The position numbers and the translations under genes are program-made. A model generated the notes under the pieces. The model was not told the origin of the DNA. It saw nothing but the letters and a program-made list of their open reading frames with translations, and searched no databases. From an uncultured Bacteroidales bacterium (GTDB taxonomy: Bacteria > Bacteroidota > Bacteroidia > Bacteroidales > UBA932): 38,886 bases of DNA. The stretch is from positions 1 to 38,886 of the forward strand of contig ONXC01000017.1 of the NCBI GenBank assembly GCA_900321715.1. The letters are read 5' to 3'. Shown here piece after piece: positions 22,708-31,162 of the stretch (position 1 is the stretch's first letter; each line of letters begins with the position of its first letter).

Positions 22708-23618
22708 AACTTCACGTACAAAACGAGACATCCCGCCTGAGGGAAGTAGTACTTGGGCTGCCATATTCAAATGGCGGCACCCCCACCCTGGACCAGACTT
22801 TTGACAGCAAGTCCTATGAGAGCGTCCTCCACGGAGTGTACCCGGAAGAGAAGGATATCATTGAGGAGATGAACGCCTTTGAGCGTATCCTCAAAAAGTA
22901 CGACGTAACTGTTTACAGGCCGGACCTTGTGCCGGACTGCAACCAGGTGTTCGCCCGTGACGTGGGATTTGTTATTGACGACAAAATAATTGTCTCCAAC
23001 ATCATCCCTGACCGCCAGGAGGAGATTGACGCCTACGGCAGCATCTACAGGCAAATCCATTACAAGGACATCTACAACCTTCCGGAAACCGTTCACGTGG
23101 AAGGCGGAGACGTGGTGCTGTACAACGATTACATCTTCCTTGGCCAATATGCCTTTGAGGATTATCCTCAGGTAAAGACCGCCCGTACAAACCGCCTGGC
23201 GCTGGATTACCTCAAGATGATCTTCCCTGGAAAGAGGATCATCCCCCTCAACCTCAGAAAGAGCGACACAGACCCCTACGAGGGCATCCTCCATCTTGAC
23301 TGCACCTTCATGCCGGTGGGAAAAGACAAGTGCATCATCTACAAGAGAGGCTTCCTCAATCCCCGTGACGCAGACCACCTTGTAGAGATGTTCGGCCCGG
23401 AAAACACATTTGAACTTACCACGGAGGAAATGTACTGGATGAACTCCAATATCTTCTCCATCTCCCCCGATGTAGTGGTTGTGGAAGAGCATTTCCTGCG
23501 CCTTAAAAAGCACCTGGAGGAGAAGTGGGGAATGACCGTTGAAACGGTGCCCTACCGTGAAATTTCCAAGATGGGCGGGCTCCTGAGGTGCTCCACCCTC
23601 CCTCTTAGAAGAGACTAG
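22704..23618 (+). CDS. Guanidino-group hydrolase, probable arginine deiminase (DDAH/amidinotransferase fold)
   Basis: From the ATG at 22704, 304 residues. The beta/alpha-propeller superfamily is recognised by the substrate-binding FARD (83-86), VEGGD (132-136), the catalytic H197 and D199 in LHLDCTFMP, and the nucleophile C296 in GGLLRCSTLPL. It is about 100 residues shorter than classical ArcA and looks more like dimethylarginine dimethylaminohydrolase or glycine amidinotransferase relatives. Since carbamate kinase and ornithine carbamoyltransferase follow directly, arginine to citrulline plus ammonia is the expected reaction. A methylarginine substrate remains possible. Confidence 0.82.
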   Translation: MKLHVQNETSRLREVVLGLPYSNGGTPTLDQTFDSKSYESVLHGVYPEEKDIIEEMNAFERILKKYDVTVYRPDLVPDCNQVFARDVGFVIDDKIIVSNIIPDRQEEIDAYGSIYRQIHYKDIYNLPETVHVEGGDVVLYNDYIFLGQYAFEDYPQVKTARTNRLALDYLKMIFPGKRIIPLNLRKSDTDPYEGILHLDCTFMPVGKDKCIIYKRGFLNPRDADHLVEMFGPENTFELTTEEMYWMNSNIFSISPDVVVVEEHFLRLKKHLEEKWGMTVETVPYREISKMGGLLRCSTLPLRRD

Positions 23619-23627
23619 AAGACTACT

Positions 23628-24536
23628 ATGGCAAAACTTGCAATGATTGCCTTTGGCGGCAATGCGCTCCTCAGGGCCGGCCAGAAGGGTACCTTTGAGG
23701 AGCAGACAGAGAATGTCACCCGCACTTGCGCCCAGCTTGGGCACCTTATTGAACGCGGCTACAACATAGTTATCGGCCATGGAAACGGCCCTCAGGTGGG
23801 AAATGAACTCCTGAGGCAGGAGGCCGGAAGCAAGGAGTTCGGCCTTCCCGCCATGCCCATGGACTTCTGTGGCGCGGAAACCCAGGGCTCAATAGCCTAC
23901 CTAATCGAGACCGGAATGGACAAGGTTGCCGCCGGCCGGAAGGTTATCTCAATCGTCACGCGCGTGGAGGTAAAGGCCGATGACCCCGCCTTCCTCAACC
24001 CCACCAAGTTCGTGGGCCCCTACTACAAGGAATGCCCCCTTGACGGCGCCACGTACAAGGAAGACCCCCGTGGCCTTGGCTGGAGGAAGGTTGTGCCTTC
24101 CCCAAGGCCCATCGGCATAAATAACATTGACGTTGTGGAAAGGCTTGCCCGCGAAGGCGCAATTGTTATCACCGTCGGCGGCGGCGGAATCCCCGTCGTA
24201 CGCACCCCTGAAGGCCTTAAAGGCATTGAAGCGGTGATTGACAAGGACCTTGCCAGCGCCCTTGCCGCCGTCACAATGAAGGCCGATGAATTCTACATCC
24301 TCACGGACGTCCCCAAGGTGTATATCAACTTCCGTAAGCCCGGCGAGGAAGCCCTTGACACCATTACCGTGGCCCGCGCAAAGGAACTTCTTGAGCAGGG
24401 TCAGTTTGCCGAAGGCTCCATGGCACCCAAGGTGAGAGCCGCCATCATGTTTGTGGAAAACGGCGGAAAACAGTGTATAATAACGGAGGCCGGGGAACTT
24501 GAGAACCCCGCCTGCGGAACCAGAATAATTCCTTAA
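23628..24536 (+). CDS. arcC: Carbamate kinase
   Basis: A 302-residue protein of the amino-acid-kinase fold. Conserved pieces include the start [24 protein letters not shown], a [11 protein letters not shown] stretch and [12 protein letters not shown], followed by [16 protein letters not shown] and the late [15 protein letters not shown]. It makes ATP and ammonia plus CO2 from carbamoyl phosphate and ADP, the energy-yielding step of the arginine dihydrolase pathway. It sits 9 bp after the guanidino-hydrolase gene and 5 bp before the carbamoyltransferase gene, so all are on one message. Assignment is firm. Confidence 0.96.
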   Translation: MAKLAMIAFGGNALLRAGQKGTFEEQTENVTRTCAQLGHLIERGYNIVIGHGNGPQVGNELLRQEAGSKEFGLPAMPMDFCGAETQGSIAYLIETGMDKVAAGRKVISIVTRVEVKADDPAFLNPTKFVGPYYKECPLDGATYKEDPRGLGWRKVVPSPRPIGINNIDVVERLAREGAIVITVGGGGIPVVRTPEGLKGIEAVIDKDLASALAAVTMKADEFYILTDVPKVYINFRKPGEEALDTITVARAKELLEQGQFAEGSMAPKVRAAIMFVENGGKQCIITEAGELENPACGTRIIP

Positions 24537-24541
24537 AAACT

Positions 24542-25543
24542 ATGGCATACAATCTCAGAAACCGCAGCTTCCTTAAGCTGCTGGACTTCAGCCCCAAGGA
24601 AATCCAGTATCTCCTGGACCTTGCCGCTCAGTTAAAGAAGGCAAAATACGCAGGCTGTGAACAGCCGCGCCTTAAGGGCAAGAACATAGCCCTCATCTTT
24701 GAAAAGACTTCCACCCGCACCCGCTGCGCCTTTGAAACCGCCGCCTACGACCAGGGCGCCCACGTGACGTATCTTGGCCCTACGGGCAGCCAGATCGGCA
24801 TAAAGGAGTCCATGAAGGACACAGCGCGCGTGCTTGGACGCATGTACGACGGAATAGAGTACCGCGGCTTTGCCCAGAAGACCGTTGAGGAACTGGCCCA
24901 GTATGCCGGCGTCCCCGTATGGAACGGCCTCACCAATGAGTTCCATCCCACCCAGATCCTGGCCGATTTCCTCACTATGCGTGAGCACGTGGATAAACCC
25001 CTCAGCCAGGTTTCATACGCCTACCTTGGAGACGCCCGCTTCAATATGGGAAACAGCCTCCTTGTTGGCGGCGCCAAGATGGGAATGGACGTGAGGATTG
25101 TAGCCCCCAAGGCCCTCCAGCCCGCTCCGGAACTTGTAGAGAAGTGCCGTGAGATTGCAAAGGAAACCGGCGCCCGCATCACCATCACCGATGACCCCAA
25201 GACCGGCGTGAAGGGCTGCGACTTCCTCTACACGGACGTATGGGTATCCATGGGAGAACCGGATTCAGTGTGGAAAGAGCGCATTGAACTCTTAAGGCCC
25301 TTCCAGGTTAATTCCGAACTTATGGCCGCTACGGGTAACCCTAAGTGCAAGTTCATGCACTGCCTCCCCGCCTACCACAACCGTGAAACCAAGGTTGGAG
25401 AGGATGTGTTCCAGAAGTTCGGCCTCAACGGCGTTGAAGTCACTGAGGACGTGTTCGAAAGCCCCGCCAGCATAGTCTTCGACGAGGCCGAGAACCGTAT
25501 GCACACAATAAAGGCGGTGATGGTTGCGACGCTTGGTGCATAA
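24542..25543 (+). CDS. arcB: Ornithine carbamoyltransferase, catabolic type
   Basis: A 333-residue protein with the carbamoyl-phosphate motif STRTR ([13 protein letters not shown]), HPTQILADF, and the ornithine-side HCLPA. The stretch [20 protein letters not shown] is that of ordinary ornithine carbamoyltransferases. This matters because many Bacteroidota instead carry N-succinylornithine transcarbamylase for biosynthesis. Next to carbamate kinase it should run citrulline phosphorolysis to ornithine and carbamoyl phosphate. It is the last gene of the operon. The name argF would also be acceptable if it serves biosynthesis. Confidence 0.93.
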   Translation: MAYNLRNRSFLKLLDFSPKEIQYLLDLAAQLKKAKYAGCEQPRLKGKNIALIFEKTSTRTRCAFETAAYDQGAHVTYLGPTGSQIGIKESMKDTARVLGRMYDGIEYRGFAQKTVEELAQYAGVPVWNGLTNEFHPTQILADFLTMREHVDKPLSQVSYAYLGDARFNMGNSLLVGGAKMGMDVRIVAPKALQPAPELVEKCREIAKETGARITITDDPKTGVKGCDFLYTDVWVSMGEPDSVWKERIELLRPFQVNSELMAATGNPKCKFMHCLPAYHNRETKVGEDVFQKFGLNGVEVTEDVFESPASIVFDEAENRMHTIKAVMVATLGA

Positions 25544-25553
25544 AAGTAATTAT

Positions 25554-25631
25554 CTATCTCAGGAAGAAGTAATAAACGGCTATCTGCACAGCGAGGATAG
25601 CCGGTACACCAAGGGTGGTCATCCCACTCAT
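25554..25631 (-). CDS. Candidate 25-residue membrane peptide (or gene remnant)
   Basis: A frame from ATG at 25631 to TAG at 25554 gives a peptide of 25 residues that is almost entirely hydrophobic (GVPAILAVQIAVYYFFLR at the end), like a single membrane helix. It lies downstream of a near-consensus -7 box (25651-25658, TATATTGG) with the same promoter block and repeats as the gene at 29265. It may be a real small protein or the leftover end of a deleted gene. The DNA also contains an 8-bp hairpin (25577-25603), CGGCTATC and GATAGCCG, that may act as terminator for the arginine operon. Confidence 0.3.
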   Translation of the reverse strand: MSGMTTLGVPAILAVQIAVYYFFLR

Positions 25632-25650
25632 ACCAATTTGGATTAACTTT

Positions 25651-25668
25651 CCAATATACGGAAAATCC
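25651..25668 (-). promoter_or_regulatory. Shared promoter block, copy 1 (degenerate)
   Basis: On the minus strand GGATTTTCCG is followed by TATATTGG, one base off TAnnTTTG. It is one of four copies of the block in this part of the window. Confidence 0.5.
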
Positions 25669-25682
25669 TTTAGATAAACATC

Positions 25683-25816
25683 CCGTCCAGAAAAGCGCCC
25701 CAAAATCAGGATGGAAGCCCTGAAACCACCGCCCTGTCCGGGAAAACGCCCCAAAATCAGGACGGAAACCATGAAACCACCTTGCCGTCCGGGAAAACGG
25801 CCCAAAATCAGGACGG
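25683..25816. repeat. Three-unit tandem palindromic repeat, 51-bp period
   Basis: Units start at 25683, 25734 and 25785. Each has arms CCGTCC (one CTGTCC) and GGACGG (one GGATGG) around GGGAAAACGGCCCAAAATCA-like loops, and units are joined by GAAACCATGAAACCACC-type spacers. It lies just upstream of the shared promoter block and behind the FKBP gene. The same unit occurs twice at 29315-29397. The 25544-25907 gap holds this repeat, the promoter block and the small frame, and nothing else seen. Confidence 0.8.
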
Positions 25817-25907
25817 AACTCACAACCGGAAGGGTCTTTGTGCAGCAAAGAGTACCGCCAGGACGACTATACCTGGTTAAGGAGATGCTGCAGGATGTCA
25901 GGGGTGG

Positions 25908-26327
25908 TTATCTCTCTATCTTTACAAGCTCCAGTGTGAAGACCAGGGTGCTGTGGGCTGGGATGTCATCCATCTTAGTGGCTCCGTAGCCCCACTTGGC
26001 GGGGATATAGACCTCCCACTTGTCACCCTCATGCATACGGGTGAGGACTATCTGCCAGCCCATGATGAGGTCACCAACCATGAAGAGCGCGGGGAGCTGC
26101 TCCCCTTCCGTGGTGTCAAAGACGGTTCCGTCTATGAGCCTTCCCGTGTAGTGGACATAGACGATGCTGCGTGGCGTAGGCTTTTTTGTGCCGTGACCCT
26201 CTTCCAGGACGCGGTACATTACACCGTTATCGAGGACGACAATCCCCTCCTCCTGGGCTTTAACCTGGAGGAACGCCTCGTTGGCCTCCCTGTAGGGATT
26301 GGGTTTCTTTTTCTTGTGGAAAGCCAT
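25908..26327 (-). CDS. FKBP-type peptidyl-prolyl isomerase, cytoplasmic
   Basis: A 139-residue protein with a basic, non-hydrophobic N-terminus (AFHKKKKPNPYREANEAF) and a single FKBP domain: VYVHYTGRLIDGTVFDTT, then LIMGWQIVLTRMHEGDKWEVYIPAKWGYG and HSTLVFTLELVKI at the end. The usual aromatic pocket residues (Y, F/D, W, Y) are present. It should catalyse proline isomerisation and act as a folding helper. No signal peptide, unlike most FKBP lipoproteins of the phylum. It follows the 175-residue gene by 2 bp and is surely cotranscribed with it. Confidence 0.9.
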   Translation of the reverse strand: MAFHKKKKPNPYREANEAFLQVKAQEEGIVVLDNGVMYRVLEEGHGTKKPTPRSIVYVHYTGRLIDGTVFDTTEGEQLPALFMVGDLIMGWQIVLTRMHEGDKWEVYIPAKWGYGATKMDDIPAHSTLVFTLELVKIER

Positions 26328-26329
26328 AA

Positions 26330-26857
26330 CTATGTGAGGTTTACCTTCTCAAACTTATATCCCAGGCGGCAGAGCTCTATGGCGGCCCCAACCTTGAACA
26401 TCACTTCAACTGTAGCAAGGAACATCCTGTAGGCTTCGGCTGTCCCGGGTTCCGGGCTTTCCCTCATAAGGAAATGATAGGCCGATGCCGCCGTAGACTG
26501 CATGGCGGGTACGCTGTGCCGGCGGTCCCGGAGGATCTCGTCCGTGATGTGGTCGTCCATGTCGTCAAAACCCCTCTCTCCCTGGAAGAAGGCATATGGG
26601 ACCTCCGCGTACCTGGCCCAGTCCGCGTCCCAAAGGAAAGCTATGGCCATCCCAAGGTAACCCGCGCATCCAAGGCAGAACTCCGGATAATGGTTGAACT
26701 CCCTCACGGCATCCCCGTAGAAGGATGGTGCCAGCCGTACCCAAGCCGTATCTATGTCAGGAGTACTGAGGAGCGTCCCCTTCAGGAGACCGTTTCCCGT
26801 GCACACATCCACAAGATACTGCGTCAGGTCCTCCTTGTATTTTTCTACATCGGTCAC
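26330..26857 (-). CDS. Conserved protein of unknown function in FKBP operon
   Basis: A 175-residue soluble, helical-looking protein with no signal peptide. Visible conserved-looking stretches are LTQYLVDVCTGNGLLKGTLL, YLGMAIAFLWDADWARYA, GFDDMDDHITDEIL and the end AAIELCRLGYKFEKV. From memory similar proteins sit directly before an FKBP gene in Bacteroides, which agrees with the 2-bp spacing here, so a shared job (a client or partner of the isomerase) is plausible. No enzymatic motif was recognised. Confidence 0.7.
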   Translation of the reverse strand: MTDVEKYKEDLTQYLVDVCTGNGLLKGTLLSTPDIDTAWVRLAPSFYGDAVREFNHYPEFCLGCAGYLGMAIAFLWDADWARYAEVPYAFFQGERGFDDMDDHITDEILRDRRHSVPAMQSTAASAYHFLMRESPEPGTAEAYRMFLATVEVMFKVGAAIELCRLGYKFEKVNLT

Positions 26858-26881
26858 GTCAGAAATCTATCTGTTAACCTT

Positions 26882-26899
26882 CAAATATACGGAAAATCC
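26882..26899 (-). promoter_or_regulatory. Shared promoter block, copy 2 (FKBP operon)
   Basis: On the minus strand GAGCGTCCGG-CGGATTTTCCG runs into a perfect -7 box TATATTTG (26882-26889); a TTTG 20 bp further upstream fits the -33 element. Start at 26857, 24 bp downstream. Confidence 0.7.
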
Positions 26900-26948
26900 G
26901 CCGGACGCTCAAATAAATGTCAGTGTACCCGCCATGGAAATAATTTAG

Positions 26949-26956
26949 TAACTTTG
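26949..26956 (+). promoter_or_regulatory. -7 promoter box TAACTTTG of the tocopherol-cyclase-like gene
   Basis: Matches TAnnTTTG, 27 bp before the ATG at 26984. Confidence 0.7.
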
Positions 26957-26983
26957 TCATCCCAAACTGAAACTACTGAAAGC

Positions 26984-28096
26984 ATGTTCAACAAACACGA
27001 TATCGACCGCGATGCCTGCCAGCTCTTCGGCGCCCAGGCCAGCAAGGGTTACGACTGGTGGTGGCACTCCTTCACAGGCTACGATGCCGAGACAGGAGCC
27101 GCAAAGCCTTTCTTCATCGAGTTCTTCCTCTGCAACCCCGCCCTCGGCGGAGACGAACCTGTCTTCGGCCAGATCCCAGGGAAGCCGCAGAAGCCGTCCT
27201 ACCTGATGGTCAAGGCCGGTGCCTGGGGCGAGGACGCCGCGCAGCTCCACCGCTTCTTCGGATGGAACCGCATCAAGGTTGACTGGAGCGTCCCGTTCCG
27301 GGTGGAGGCCGATGACTGCCTTGTCACCGAGGACCGCACCCGCGGCCACGTGATGGTGACGGGCGCCGCGTCGCACCCTGAGTGGATGTGTCAGGACGGT
27401 GAGATGTCATGGGACCTCAGGATACGCAAGATAACGGCCTTCAATGTGGGATTCGGGGCCGATGAGGTGTTCCGCCACGCAGAGGCCTTCGAGATGTTCT
27501 GGCACGCCGAGGGGATGAAAAGTGAGTTCGAGGGAGAGGTAGTCTGGAACGGCCGCCGCTATGTGGTGCGCCCGGAGGACTGCTACGGCTATGCCGACAA
27601 GAACTGGGGGAAGGATTTCACAAGCCCCTGGGTGTGGCTGTCATCCAATAACCTCACCAGCGAGATAACGGGAAAGAGGCTCACCGACAGCGTATTTGAT
27701 ATCGGAGGGGGCAGGCCGAAAGTCGGCCATATCGCCCTCCCCCGCAAGCTCCTTTCCGCCTTCTGGTACGAAGGGAAGCCCTATGAGTTCAACTTCTCCA
27801 AGGCCTGGACCGCCGTCCACACTGAGTTCGACTGCAGGGAGACGGACACCCAGGTCATCTGGCACGTGGAGCAGCGCTCCATCTCTGGCAGGATGGTGAC
27901 GGATATAACCTGCGAGAAGAAGGATATGCTCCTTGTGAACTACGAGGCCCCCGACGGCGCCAAGAGGCACAACCGCCTATGGAACGGCGGCAACGGCCGC
28001 GGGACGGTCCAGCTCTTCGATCTGAAGGGGAATCTCATTGACTGCGTCCACGCCGAGAATGTCGGCTGCGAATACGGTGAGTACTGTCAGGCCTGA
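26984..28096 (+). CDS. Tocopherol-cyclase-like protein (PF14249-like)
   Basis: From the ATG at 26984, 370 residues, no signal peptide. Long beta-rich protein with the features I associate with the tocopherol-cyclase-like family of bacteria: GYDWWWHSFTGYDAETG at the start, PFFIEFFLCNP, YGYADKNWGKDFTSPWVWLSSNNL in the middle and a C-terminal lipocalin-like half ending with GKNLIDC-like GNLIDCVHAENVGCEYGEY. Plant members close the chromanol ring; in gut bacteria, which lack tocopherol synthesis, the role is unknown. The in-frame extension upstream (to 26474) lies over the FKBP operon and has its promoter, so it was rejected. Confidence 0.7.
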   Translation: MFNKHDIDRDACQLFGAQASKGYDWWWHSFTGYDAETGAAKPFFIEFFLCNPALGGDEPVFGQIPGKPQKPSYLMVKAGAWGEDAAQLHRFFGWNRIKVDWSVPFRVEADDCLVTEDRTRGHVMVTGAASHPEWMCQDGEMSWDLRIRKITAFNVGFGADEVFRHAEAFEMFWHAEGMKSEFEGEVVWNGRRYVVRPEDCYGYADKNWGKDFTSPWVWLSSNNLTSEITGKRLTDSVFDIGGGRPKVGHIALPRKLLSAFWYEGKPYEFNFSKAWTAVHTEFDCRETDTQVIWHVEQRSISGRMVTDITCEKKDMLLVNYEAPDGAKRHNRLWNGGNGRGTVQLFDLKGNLIDCVHAENVGCEYGEYCQA

Positions 28097-28101
28097 CGGT
28101 G

Positions 28102-29265
28102 TCAGGGCTTGACCCAGATGACCCGGATATCCTCCTTGTTGACTGAGAGGGCTATCCATACGTCCCCTCCGAGGACAGCAGCCTTGGGGTAGTTGTACCC
28201 CCTCGTCTTATACCTCCCTTCCTTCCTACGCTCCGGAAGGTCCTCGGGGCCGGCCAGAAGGCAGGCATCCGTGTAGAGATAGCCATCTTCGGAGAAGGCC
28301 ACCGCGAGGGCGCGTCTTGACTTGGATCCGGTGGGGTTACCCACCCAGAAGGTTCTTCCGTCAGGAAGCGTCCCGGTGCACTGCTTTGAGCGGGAATCGG
28401 GGATATTGGTCCTTTCGGGGGCGCTCCAGGTCTCTCCCCTGTCCCCTGAGACGGAGAAGAGCTTCACGAAGGAGGAGTTCTGGTCCCTCATAAGCATCAC
28501 AATCTTCCCGTCCCCCGCGATATACTGACTGGGCTCCAGGGGGCTTCCCTCCCCTTCCGGAAAGCCTGCTTCCTTCCATCCTCTGACACCCGAGGGGTCG
28601 TCCGTGTAGACGGGACTGAGCCTCGTCCCTGGCTGGAAATGTACGGCGCCGACGATACGCCCGCCGGGAAGCGTCAGGGGGTCCTGCTCGAAGATGCCTT
28701 CTACGGGAGAGCCGTCAGACATCCTCACGGGAGCCGGGGCGCTCCAGCTGGTGCCGTCAGCGGAGGAGACATAGAAGGCTTTCCCGCCCTCGGAGCGGTC
28801 TGTGGAGGAGATATAGTTCACAAGGGCCGTTAGGGTATCCACTCTCTGGATCCATCCGCCGGGAGAGGCGAAGTGGTCCTCTGTAGGAGGTACAAGGACC
28901 TTGGGGCCGTCCCAGGATGTCCCATCGGCACTGGATGAGCAGAGGATATGGGTGTCAGGGGTGTCCTCGTCCCTTTCGGATTGCTGCCACATGCAGTAGT
29001 ACCTTCCCTTGAAACGGGTGATAACGGCGTTGTTGACGTATCCCTCCGAGCGGTAGACCTCAGTCCACTGAGCGCTTTCCAGTCTCCTAAGACCCAGGGA
29101 GAGGCTGTCGCCTGTATCGATGACCCCCTCCGCCATCCTCGGGACGGAACTCTCCTGACCCCTTCGGCAGCAGAGTGTTAGGAAGGCCAGGGAAACAATC
29201 ACAAGGTAGACCCAGTACCTGATGATTGGAATCTCTATGCCGCAATTTAGCTTAACGTTCTGCAT
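28102..29265 (-). CDS. Sialidase-fold (BNR) lipoprotein
   Basis: A 387-residue protein. The N-terminus has a hydrophobic segment ending in a Cys pair (LAFLTLCCRRG), read as a lipoprotein signal. The body is a sialidase-superfamily propeller with Asp-box repeats (SADGTSWDGP, SADGTSWSAP, SGDRGETWSAP, SEDGYLYTD) and other elements of exo-sialidase-like proteins (RFKGRYYCMWQQS, YNYPKAAVLGGDVWIA). The sialidase arginine triad could not be confirmed by eye, so the substrate is open. With the GH29 fucosidase 3.6 kb away it hints at use of host glycans. It has the shared promoter block. Confidence 0.75.
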   Translation of the reverse strand: MQNVKLNCGIEIPIIRYWVYLVIVSLAFLTLCCRRGQESSVPRMAEGVIDTGDSLSLGLRRLESAQWTEVYRSEGYVNNAVITRFKGRYYCMWQQSERDEDTPDTHILCSSSADGTSWDGPKVLVPPTEDHFASPGGWIQRVDTLTALVNYISSTDRSEGGKAFYVSSADGTSWSAPAPVRMSDGSPVEGIFEQDPLTLPGGRIVGAVHFQPGTRLSPVYTDDPSGVRGWKEAGFPEGEGSPLEPSQYIAGDGKIVMLMRDQNSSFVKLFSVSGDRGETWSAPERTNIPDSRSKQCTGTLPDGRTFWVGNPTGSKSRRALAVAFSEDGYLYTDACLLAGPEDLPERRKEGRYKTRGYNYPKAAVLGGDVWIALSVNKEDIRVIWVKP

Positions 29266-29282
29266 AGATGTAGTTACCTATT

Positions 29283-29300
29283 CAAATATACGGAAAATCC
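29283..29300 (-). promoter_or_regulatory. Shared promoter block, copy 3 (sialidase-fold gene)
   Basis: On the minus strand GGATTTTCCG precedes a perfect TATATTTG (29283-29290), 17 bp before the start at 29265. The 51-bp repeats lie immediately upstream. Confidence 0.7.
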
Positions 29301-29314
29301 TTTAGATAAACATC

Positions 29315-29397
29315 CCGTCCGGGAAAACGGCCAAAAATCAGGACAGAACACCGGAAACACCCATGCCGTCCGGGAAAACGGCCCAAAATCAGGACGG
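29315..29397. repeat. Two-unit tandem palindromic repeat, 51-bp period
   Basis: Units begin at 29315 and 29366 with CCGTCC and end in GGACAG or GGACGG. Unit sequence, spacing and the leader TTTAGATAAACATC match the array at 25683-25816. It lies between the end of the flavoprotein gene and the promoter of the sialidase-fold gene. Confidence 0.8.
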
Positions 29398-29410
29398 AAA
29401 CAGCAAATGC

Positions 29411-31144
29411 CTATTTTACATACTCTGCAGCCTTTCGGCCGGCTATTTTACCGTTGACCACTATGTCGGCGACACCGTTCCCGCCAAGACGGTTGGCCCC
29501 GTGGAGGCCTCCGGTCACCTCTCCGGCGGCATACAGGCCGGGAACGGGAGAATCATCGGCCCGCAGTACGTGCATATCTGCATCAACCCTTATTCCGCCC
29601 ATAGTGTGGTGGATGGCCGGTTTGATGCGGATGGCGTAGAAGGGCGGGGTCTGGAGCGGGGATGTCATCTGCGTGCCGGTGCGGCCGAAGTCATCATCCG
29701 TGCCGGCCTTTTGGAAGGCGGCGTAACGGGCCATTGTGGCGGATAAGGCCGATGAAGGGAGGCCCACCTTGGAGGCCAGTTCCCCGATATCCTTACCCTC
29801 CGTCATGAGATGCTGGTTGGCGTAGGTCTCTATGGATGAGAGTGAACTACGGACACTCTGGTCAAACACAAGGAAGGCATCGCCCTCTTCCTGCCTGAGG
29901 ATGGCGGCCGATACGACGTCTCGCGTATCCATCTCGTTCACGAACCTGTTTCCTGCCCTGTTCACCAGGATGGCCCCGTTTCCGCGGACGGCCTCGGTGA
30001 TGAGGATATGGTTATCGGCCTCAGCCGTGGGATGTATCTGGATATATTCCATATGGATGGTGCTCCCTCCAACATCGGCAAGCCAGGAGAAGGCATCGCC
30101 GGTGGCCCCGGGATGGTTAAGGGTGGCAAAACCGGACAGGGACGGCTGGTAGCTTGTGACCATCTGAAGATTGGCCCCGAACCCGCCGGTTGCTATCACC
30201 ACAGCCTTTGCGCTGAGGCGGTAAGTATTGCCGCCGGCGTCCTCCACCTTCACGCCGGTGACTGCCCCGTTTTCCGTAAGAAGTCCCACTACCTTATTTG
30301 ACGTGCGGATCTCCACATTGGACTTGGCCGATGCCTCCCTCAGTACCTTCATAAGGTGAGGGCCTATTGCCGTGCCTCCCTTTGGCCGATGCGTCCGCCT
30401 GACGCTGCTCCCACCCATAAGGCCAACATCGCTTAGATCGGCCCCAAGCGAGGACAGCCAGGCAATGGTGGCGGCGGCGTGGTCTACAAGGCTCCTCACA
30501 AGCGAGGGGATATTCTTCTGCCTGCCGCCTTTCATCGTATCCTCGTAGAAGAGGTCCGGGGTGTCGGTGATGCCCAGCGTCCGCTGAGCCTCTGTACCGG
30601 CCGCATTGATGCCTCCGGTGGAATAGTTGGTGTTCCCTCCAAGGATGCCCTGCTTCTCCAGGACTATGATGCGGAGATTCCCGGCCGATGCCGCCTCCAC
30701 GGCGGCGGAGAGCCCCGCTCCACCGGCACCGACCACAACAATGTCGCAGTTCCCGTCCCTGTAGGCCGTCTTCCCGGAATCACTCTGCCCCAGGGCCCCA
30801 CGGATGGCCATGTTGACGGCCTCAATCACGCCGTTACTGGTAAGGGTGGCCCCTGACACCGCATCAACATCTCCAAGAAGTGCCTGCTTCTTAAGCGCCC
30901 GGGCAATCATCTCCCTGATGGCTTCCTGGGCAAAGGAGGACTCCGACTGGCTGACCACCACGATGTCCGTGATCCTGTGATCCCGGACAGTCATTTTAAT
31001 AAGTATGGTTCCGCTTCTTCCCTCACCGGTTCCGGTCCACTCGCCGTCCTGAAGCACGGGCTGGGCCGGCACAGGATCCTGCCGAGTGCAGGCGCCAAAG
31101 GCGCAAAGCAGCGCAAGGAGTATTCCAATCAGATATCGTCTCAT
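29411..31144 (-). CDS. Flavoprotein with FMN-bind and FAD domains, fumarate-reductase-like lipoprotein
   Basis: From the ATG at 31144, 577 residues. Lipoprotein signal with lipobox AFGAC (C19). Residues 30-115 are an FMN-bind domain whose motif D94-AVSGA-T100 matches the site where ApbE attaches FMN covalently to Thr. From about residue 130 a FAD-binding fumarate-reductase domain follows: VVVGAGGAGLSAAVEAA, ILGGNTNYSTGGINAA, VIATGGFG and the C-terminal YAAGEVTGGLHGANRLGGNG. Relatives reduce fumarate, urocanate or other enoates as periplasmic electron sinks. The substrate cannot be told. It may act outside the inner membrane as a respiratory reductase. Confidence 0.88.
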   Translation of the reverse strand: MRRYLIGILLALLCAFGACTRQDPVPAQPVLQDGEWTGTGEGRSGTILIKMTVRDHRITDIVVVSQSESSFAQEAIREMIARALKKQALLGDVDAVSGATLTSNGVIEAVNMAIRGALGQSDSGKTAYRDGNCDIVVVGAGGAGLSAAVEAASAGNLRIIVLEKQGILGGNTNYSTGGINAAGTEAQRTLGITDTPDLFYEDTMKGGRQKNIPSLVRSLVDHAAATIAWLSSLGADLSDVGLMGGSSVRRTHRPKGGTAIGPHLMKVLREASAKSNVEIRTSNKVVGLLTENGAVTGVKVEDAGGNTYRLSAKAVVIATGGFGANLQMVTSYQPSLSGFATLNHPGATGDAFSWLADVGGSTIHMEYIQIHPTAEADNHILITEAVRGNGAILVNRAGNRFVNEMDTRDVVSAAILRQEEGDAFLVFDQSVRSSLSSIETYANQHLMTEGKDIGELASKVGLPSSALSATMARYAAFQKAGTDDDFGRTGTQMTSPLQTPPFYAIRIKPAIHHTMGGIRVDADMHVLRADDSPVPGLYAAGEVTGGLHGANRLGGNGVADIVVNGKIAGRKAAEYVK

Positions 31145-31162
31145 CGTCTTTGGATTAGCATT

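Noticed and set aside
22141-23780. Long minus-strand frames across the arginine operon
   Set aside because: They are antisense to well-recognised EamA, hydrolase and kinase genes.
26474-26983. Long in-frame extension of the tocopherol-cyclase-like gene
   Set aside because: It lies antisense to the FKBP operon, and a clean -7 box at 26949-26956 sits just before the ATG at 26984.
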